From contig JAUVBO010000053.1 in NCBI GenBank assembly GCA_030591195.1, forward strand, positions 1 to 9,132: 9,132 bases of DNA. The letters are read 5' to 3'. The translations under genes were made by a program, and so were the position numbers. Each line of letters begins with the position of its first letter. Positions within the stretch are counted from its first letter, which is position 1. Below the pieces are notes generated by a model that was given only the letters and a program-made list of their open reading frames with translations, made no database searches and was not told where the DNA came from. The DNA is from Pseudomonadota bacterium (GTDB lineage Bacteria > Myxococcota > Polyangia > GCA-2747355 > JACKDQ01). This document shows positions 5,430-9,132 of this stretch, piece after piece.

Positions 5430-6752
5430 TCAGTCACGAAGCGCGGGTGCGCGGGACCGGGATCGGGCCTCTTTCCAGGAGAAGTCGACCCGGAGCTCGG
5501 TGATGCTGCGCCGTCGGATCGAACCGTACGCTCGGGCTTTGGCATCTCTTTCGAAGCCAACCCGGAGCACCGGGCCGTCTCTTCGGCCGCGGTCCTCGTA
5601 CGCGCCGTGCACCATGCTCTGGTCGCGGTAGCCAAACAGCACCCGCGCCGCGCGCACCAGCTCTCGGGGTCGCTGCCGGCCGCGGAGCCCGTCCGCCCGC
5701 CGCTGCTGACGGCGATTGCGGTAGCTGCTGAAGATGTCGCTGCTCGAGGGAGGGCGCCCGGCGCGCGACGGGGTCACGGGCGACTTCGTATCCGGTATCA
5801 AGAACTTGCCGATGGCCCATTGGCTGCGAGCGCGCGTTCTCTTGAGCTCGAGCTGGTCGCCTGCCGTGAGGTAGGAGAATCGCAGGTTGCGGATCGTCAA
5901 GCGCCCGGTCTCAGCGTGGGCTCGGCTTCGCCGGGTCGCGGCGTCCGAGAGATCCACGATGGAGACCCCGTTCTCGCCGAGGACCCGCATCTTGACCTTG
6001 GCCCCGCCGGCCCGTTGGACGATGAGGGCTGTGTTCTCACCGACCCCGAACGCCAGTTGCTGGCCGGTCGTTGCCGCCAACGCGGCGATCCTTCCCTCTC
6101 GACCGCGGGCGCTGCAGTGGGTGTCCACGGCGCCGTAGGGGAAGAAACCAAATCCTGGCCGACTGGCGCGCTTGACCCCCAGAAGATCGGACGGGTTGAT
6201 CGCCTCGCCCCGGAGCGCCTCGTAGCTCTCGCCCCCGATGACCATGTGGGCGCCGACCTGGACCGCGGCGCCCGCGCTGGTGCCGGCCACCAGCACCAGC
6301 CCGCGCTGGCGGGCGCGCTGGATCGCCCGCAGCCCCGGTGATTTCTTCCCGTACGGACGCAAGATCGATCGCAACCGGTCCTGGTCGCCGCCCGTGAAGA
6401 ACAGGCCGGTCAGGCCACGAAGTTGGGCTGGATCGCGGAGCGCTCCGGTGCGGGGGTCGAGCTCGACCCTGACTGCGCTTGCTGCGCCGTAGCGCTTGAA
6501 CTTGGTGACTTCTTCTTGGGCGCTCTCCTTGGCGTACCGTCGCGAGGCCTCCGAGATGATCCCGATCTTGGCCTGTCCGATGCCGCCTGCCCGACGGACG
6601 ATCTCACGGTAGATGCTCGGGTCATGAAGTGCGCCGCCGATGAGGAACATCGATCCATCGCCTCGGGCAGCGGGCTGTGCCGCAAGGGAAGGAGAGGCGC
6701 CGAGCAGCCAGACCACCAGCGGCAACCAGATAACTCGGTGCTTTGCGGGCAT
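5430..6752 (-). CDS. Exported cyanophycinase-like S51-family hydrolase
   Basis: 440 residues from ATG 6752, with GAGG (6762-6759) six bases upstream. The frame is open to a further ATG at 6830, but the internal start gives a proper signal peptide (MPAKHR, hydrophobic to about 20, cleavage near SLAAQPAA), and a promoter candidate lies inside the longer version. Motifs of cyanophycinase/peptidase S51 appear in order: FFTGGDQ (118-124), nucleophile GTSAGA with Ser159, DTHCSARGREGR with candidate His212, and GVGENTAL with candidate Glu239. Cyanophycinases cut the Asp-Arg storage polymer cyanophycin to beta-Asp-Arg dipeptides; a signal peptide points to the extracellular type that feeds on polymer from other cells. 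Odd points are Cys213 where Phe is usual after the His, and a very basic C-terminal extension (about 26 Arg in residues 344-440). The substrate could be another isoaspartyl or polyamide compound. Confidence 0.85.
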   Translation of the reverse strand: MPAKHRVIWLPLVVWLLGASPSLAAQPAARGDGSMFLIGGALHDPSIYREIVRRAGGIGQAKIGIISEASRRYAKESAQEEVTKFKRYGAASAVRVELDPRTGALRDPAQLRGLTGLFFTGGDQDRLRSILRPYGKKSPGLRAIQRARQRGLVLVAGTSAGAAVQVGAHMVIGGESYEALRGEAINPSDLLGVKRASRPGFGFFPYGAVDTHCSARGREGRIAALAATTGQQLAFGVGENTALIVQRAGGAKVKMRVLGENGVSIVDLSDAATRRSRAHAETGRLTIRNLRFSYLTAGDQLELKRTRARSQWAIGKFLIPDTKSPVTPSRAGRPPSSSDIFSSYRNRRQQRRADGLRGRQRPRELVRAARVLFGYRDQSMVHGAYEDRGRRDGPVLRVGFERDAKARAYGSIRRRSITELRVDFSWKEARSRSRAPALRD

Positions 6753-6793
6753 TCGGCACCTCGGCGCGTCGAGAAGACAGTGACGGGTCGTAA

Positions 6794-6809
6794 TGCAACA
6801 GCTCGGCCA
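6794..6809 (-). promoter_or_regulatory. Sigma-54 (-24/-12) promoter candidate P3, driving the cyanophycinase-like gene
   Basis: The minus strand reads TGGCCGA-GCTG-TTGCA: a perfect TGGC and a perfect TTGCA at exact spacing, with three mismatches in the middle (CGA for ACG). The predicted start is near 6783, giving a 31-base leader before ATG 6752. Sigma-54 control would suit a nitrogen-releasing hydrolase. No copy of the bipartite element seen near P1 and P2 lies upstream, so a different activator would be expected. Confidence 0.5.
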
Positions 6810-6926
6810 ACCAAGGAGGAGCGCAACCACGCGTGATCACGAGTTAAGACAAGTCCTGCTCCACGGACCGGCTACTCGTTTGTGGCGAGGACTCTGTTTT
6901 CCAGAGACCGCCGCCCCCCGACGGGA

Positions 6927-6940
6927 GGATCGCGCGATCC
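6927..6940. repeat. Perfect 14-bp palindrome just beyond the sdhB stop
   Basis: GGATCGCGCGATCC is fully self-complementary and lies one base past the sdhB stop codon (which occupies 6942-6944). It could form a short hairpin at the end of the sdh transcript or be a protein-binding site. No T-run follows on the minus strand, so it is not a typical intrinsic terminator. Confidence 0.45.
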
Positions 6941-6941
6941 C

Positions 6942-7700
6942 CTACTTGCCGCCGAGCAGGGTCGCTCTCAGGAGATCGCGGTTCATCCGGGCGATGAAGC
7001 CGATGCTGATCTCCTTGGGGCAGACCGCCTCGCACTCCTTGTGGTTGGTGCAGCTGCCAAAGCCCGAGTCCTGCATCACCTCGACCATCCGCTGGACCCG
7101 TCCGTAGCGCTCGGGTTGTCCCTGGGGCAGCAGCCCGAGCTGGGAGACCTTGGCGCCGACGAAGAGCATCGCCGCGGCGTTGGGGCAGGCGGCGACGCAG
7201 GCGCCGCAGCCGATGCAGGCCGCGGCATCCATCGCCAGGTCAGCGTCCTGCTTGCCGATCGGGATCGCGTTGCCATCGGGCGCCGCGCCGGTGTGTACCG
7301 AGACGAAGCCGCCGGCCTGGATGATCCCGTCAAAGGCGCTGCGGTCGACGATCAGATCCTTGAGCACCGGGAACGCCTCGGCCCGCCAGGGCTCGATCCA
7401 TAGCTCGTAGGGGCCGTCCTTGAAGCTGCGCAGGTGCAGCTGACAGACGGTGGTGCCGGCGAGCGGTCCGTGGGCGACGCCGTTGACCACCACGCCGCAC
7501 ATGCCGCAGATCCCCTCGCGGCAGTCGTGGTCGAAGGCCACCGGCCCCCGCGGATCGTCCTGGGCGATCAGCTGCTCGTTGAGCACGTCGAGCATCTCGA
7601 GGAACGACATGTGCTCGCTGACCTCGGCCAGCTCGTAGCGGGCGAACTCCCCACGCTGGCTCGCCCCCGCCTGGCGCCAGATGTGTAATGCGAGTTTCAT
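6942..7700 (-). CDS. sdhB: Succinate dehydrogenase / fumarate reductase iron-sulfur subunit
   Basis: 252 residues, full length for the family. It carries electrons from the flavoprotein to the quinone site of respiratory complex II at the inner membrane. The [2Fe-2S] ligands are in CREGICGMC (Cys60, 65, 68) plus Cys86. The bacterial ferredoxin-like domain has [12 protein letters not shown] (Cys162, 165, 168, 172) and [12 protein letters not shown] (Cys217, 223, 227). By family precedent, Cys162/165/168/227 bind [4Fe-4S] and Cys172/217/223 bind [3Fe-4S]. The sequence style (long insert before the second domain, [10 protein letters not shown]) matches the non-enterobacterial complex II seen in Bacteroides and related groups, where a single fused membrane subunit (SdhC) is usual. 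The ATG lies seven bases after the sdhA stop, with only a weak ribosome site, suggesting translational coupling. Confidence 0.97.
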   Translation of the reverse strand: MKLALHIWRQAGASQRGEFARYELAEVSEHMSFLEMLDVLNEQLIAQDDPRGPVAFDHDCREGICGMCGVVVNGVAHGPLAGTTVCQLHLRSFKDGPYELWIEPWRAEAFPVLKDLIVDRSAFDGIIQAGGFVSVHTGAAPDGNAIPIGKQDADLAMDAAACIGCGACVAACPNAAAMLFVGAKVSQLGLLPQGQPERYGRVQRMVEVMQDSGFGSCTNHKECEAVCPKEISIGFIARMNRDLLRATLLGGK

Positions 7701-7707
7701 CGAAGTC

Positions 7708-9132
7708 TCACTTGTAGCTCCGCTGGGTCAGCTTGACGTGCTCGAAGGTCAGCGGCTCGCGGTGCTCGGCGGGCTCCTGCCCGACGCCCTTGAACTCCCA
7801 GGCGGTGACGTGGCTGAAGCGCTCGTCGTCACGCCTGGCCTCGCCCTCCTCGGTCTGGTGCTCCTCGCGGAAGTGGCCGCCGCACGACTCCTCGCGCTTG
7901 AGCGCGTCGAGGCAGATCGTCTCGCCGAACTCGAGGAAGTCGGCCACCCGGCCGGCGTTCTCGAGGTTCTGGTTCAGCTCGGCGCCGCTGCCGAGGACCT
8001 TGACCTCGCGCCAGAAGCGCTCCCGCAGGCCGGGGATCGCCGCCAGCGCCTCCTTGAGCCCCGCGGCGTTGCGGGTCATGCCGCAGTGCTCCCAGAGCAG
8101 CAGGCCGAGCTCGCGGTGAAACGAGTCCGGCGAGCGCTGGCCCTCGCCCTTGCCGTGGGCCGCGAGCAGCCGCTCGTTCGTCTGGCGCACCTCGCGCTCG
8201 GCGTCGGCGAAGGCGGCGTGGCCGGTGTCGGTCTTGTCGAGCGTGGCCTGGGCGAGGTAGTTGCCGATGGTGTAGGGAATGACGAAGTAGCCGTCGGCCA
8301 GCCCCTGCATCAGCGCGCTGGCGCCGAGGCGGTTGGCGCCGTGGTCGCTGAAGTTCGCCTCGCCGAGGACGAACAGCCCGTCGATGGTGCTCATCAGGTT
8401 GTAGTCGACCCACAGCCCGCCCATCGTGTAGTGGATCGCCGGGTAGATCCGCATCGGCACCCGGTACGGGTCGTCGTCGGTGATCCGCTGGTACATGTGG
8501 AACAGGTTGCCGTACTTGTCGGCGATCGTCTGCTGGCCGTCCCGGGCGATGGCGGCGGCGAAGTCGAGGTAGACGCCGAGCCGTGGCCGCCCCCCGCCGA
8601 GGTCCGGGCCGACGCCTCGCCCCTCGTCACAGACCGCCTTGGCCGCCCGCGAGGCGACGTCGCGCGGCACCAGGTTGCCGAAGCTCGGGTAGCGTCGTTC
8701 GAGGTAGTAGTCGCGGTCCTCCTCGCGCACCTGCCCCGGGGGGGTGGCGGGGTCGACGTCGGTCTTCGGCACCCAGACCCGGCCGTCGTTGCGCAGCGAC
8801 TCGCTCATCAGCGTCAGCTTCGACTGGTAGTCGCCCGAGACCGGGATGCAGGTCGGGTGGATCTGGGTGAAGCAAGGGTTGGCGAACAGCGCGCCGCGCT
8901 TGTGGGCCCGGTAGGCGGCGGTGACGTTGCAGCCCATGGCGTTCGTCGAGAGGAAGAAGGCGTTGCCGTAGCCGCCGGTGGCGAGCACCACCGCGTCGCC
9001 GAGGTGGCGCTCGATCTTCCCCGTGACCAGGTCGCGGGTGATGATCCCGCGGGCCTTGCCCTCGACGATCACCAGGTCGAGCATCTCGGTCCGCGGATGC
9101 ATCTTGACCTTGCCCAGGCCGATCTGGCGCGA
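7708..9132 (-). CDS. sdhA: Succinate dehydrogenase / fumarate reductase flavoprotein subunit, N-terminus outside window
   Basis: The frame is open to the window edge: ten codons precede the ATG at 9102 ([16 protein letters not shown] is continuous), so that ATG is internal and the gene is 5'-truncated by the window. About 474 residues remain of a protein usually near 630-660. Counting from the ATG at 9102: FAD-domain [10 protein letters not shown] (38-47), substrate-site [16 protein letters not shown] (81-96), the catalytic-arginine motif VPRDVASR (145-152, Arg147), [11 protein letters not shown] (224-234), and [21 protein letters not shown] (247-267). The C-terminal helical and tail part is complete (ends TQRSYK). 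It oxidises succinate to fumarate, passing electrons to SdhB. Sequence style matches the Bacteroides/Wolinella-like branch rather than E. coli SdhA. The N-terminal FAD-binding GxGxxG and the histidine that binds FAD covalently lie outside the window, as would a membrane subunit gene. Confidence 0.97.
   Translation of the reverse strand, partial: SRQIGLGKVKMHPRTEMLDLVIVEGKARGIITRDLVTGKIERHLGDAVVLATGGYGNAFFLSTNAMGCNVTAAYRAHKRGALFANPCFTQIHPTCIPVSGDYQSKLTLMSESLRNDGRVWVPKTDVDPATPPGQVREEDRDYYLERRYPSFGNLVPRDVASRAAKAVCDEGRGVGPDLGGGRPRLGVYLDFAAAIARDGQQTIADKYGNLFHMYQRITDDDPYRVPMRIYPAIHYTMGGLWVDYNLMSTIDGLFVLGEANFSDHGANRLGASALMQGLADGYFVIPYTIGNYLAQATLDKTDTGHAAFADAEREVRQTNERLLAAHGKGEGQRSPDSFHRELGLLLWEHCGMTRNAAGLKEALAAIPGLRERFWREVKVLGSGAELNQNLENAGRVADFLEFGETICLDALKREESCGGHFREEHQTEEGEARRDDERFSHVTAWEFKGVGQEPAEHREPLTFEHVKLTQRSYK

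Noticed and set aside
4603..5631. Plus-strand 342-codon open frame overlapping the activator and downstream region
   Set aside because: Out-of-frame shadow of the activator; the translation is Arg/Gly/Ala-rich without recognisable motifs.
5307..6341. Long plus-strand open frame (344 codons) opposite the cyanophycinase-like gene
   Set aside because: It is an antisense shadow: the minus-strand frame has clear S51 motifs, signal peptide and ribosome site, while this frame has none and shows low-complexity composition.
6753..6830. 26-residue N-terminal extension of the cyanophycinase-like protein (start at 6830)
   Set aside because: It lacks a convincing ribosome site, would bury the signal peptide, and overlaps the -24/-12 candidate P3.
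1..9132. CRISPR array, tRNA/rRNA, IS element, prophage or defence system
   Set aside because: No regularly spaced repeats, transposase, terminal inverted repeats, RNA gene or recognised defence gene was seen on either strand.

Overview
The window is GC-rich (roughly 70 percent by eye) and reads like a chromosomal segment of a myxobacterium-like or other deltaproteobacterial-type organism. This rests on three things: a run of putative lipoproteins with weak lipoboxes and Cys-rich modules, an FHA-domain sigma-54 activator, and a succinate dehydrogenase of the non-enterobacterial (Bacteroides/Wolinella-like) type. No rRNA, tRNA, IS element, phage gene or CRISPR array was seen.

Layout, left to right. 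(1) 1-264, + strand: C-terminal end of an unrecognised Cys-containing protein. (2) 349-1767, + strand: lipoprotein with a Cys-rich module, an IPT/TIG-like segment and an alpha/beta-hydrolase domain. (3) 1869-2957, + strand: lipoprotein ending in a Cys-rich module and a Kazal-like domain. (4) 2965-3363, - strand: small putative lipoprotein, convergent with the previous gene. (5) 3692-5128, + strand: FHA + AAA+ + Fis-HTH sigma-54 activator (bEBP). (6) 5156-5233, - strand: a 25-residue single-helix membrane microprotein with a perfect Shine-Dalgarno sequence. (7) 5430-6752, - strand: exported cyanophycinase-like S51 hydrolase. (8) 6942-7700 and 7708 to beyond 9132, - strand: sdhB and the C-terminal three quarters of sdhA, in sdhA-sdhB order.

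The most interesting signal is in the two gene-free stretches on either side of the activator gene. Each holds a minus-strand sigma-54 (-24/-12) promoter candidate with exact spacing. One reads into the small lipoprotein gene and the other into the microprotein gene. About 90-115 bp upstream of each predicted start lies the same bipartite element: a 12-bp near-palindrome GTC(C/A)CATG(T/G)GAC, followed toward the promoter at identical spacing by a half-site GTCCCAC. By eye this element occurs nowhere else in the window. The simplest reading is a local regulon: the FHA activator, presumably responding to a phospho-threonine signal, binds these elements and switches on an envelope lipoprotein and a tiny membrane protein, and may also control itself. 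A third -24/-12 candidate precedes the cyanophycinase-like gene but lacks the bipartite element, so it would answer to another activator; it also supports an internal start codon for that gene.

The protein families are read from motifs seen directly in the translations. The promoters, enhancer sites and microprotein are predictions from sequence pattern alone.
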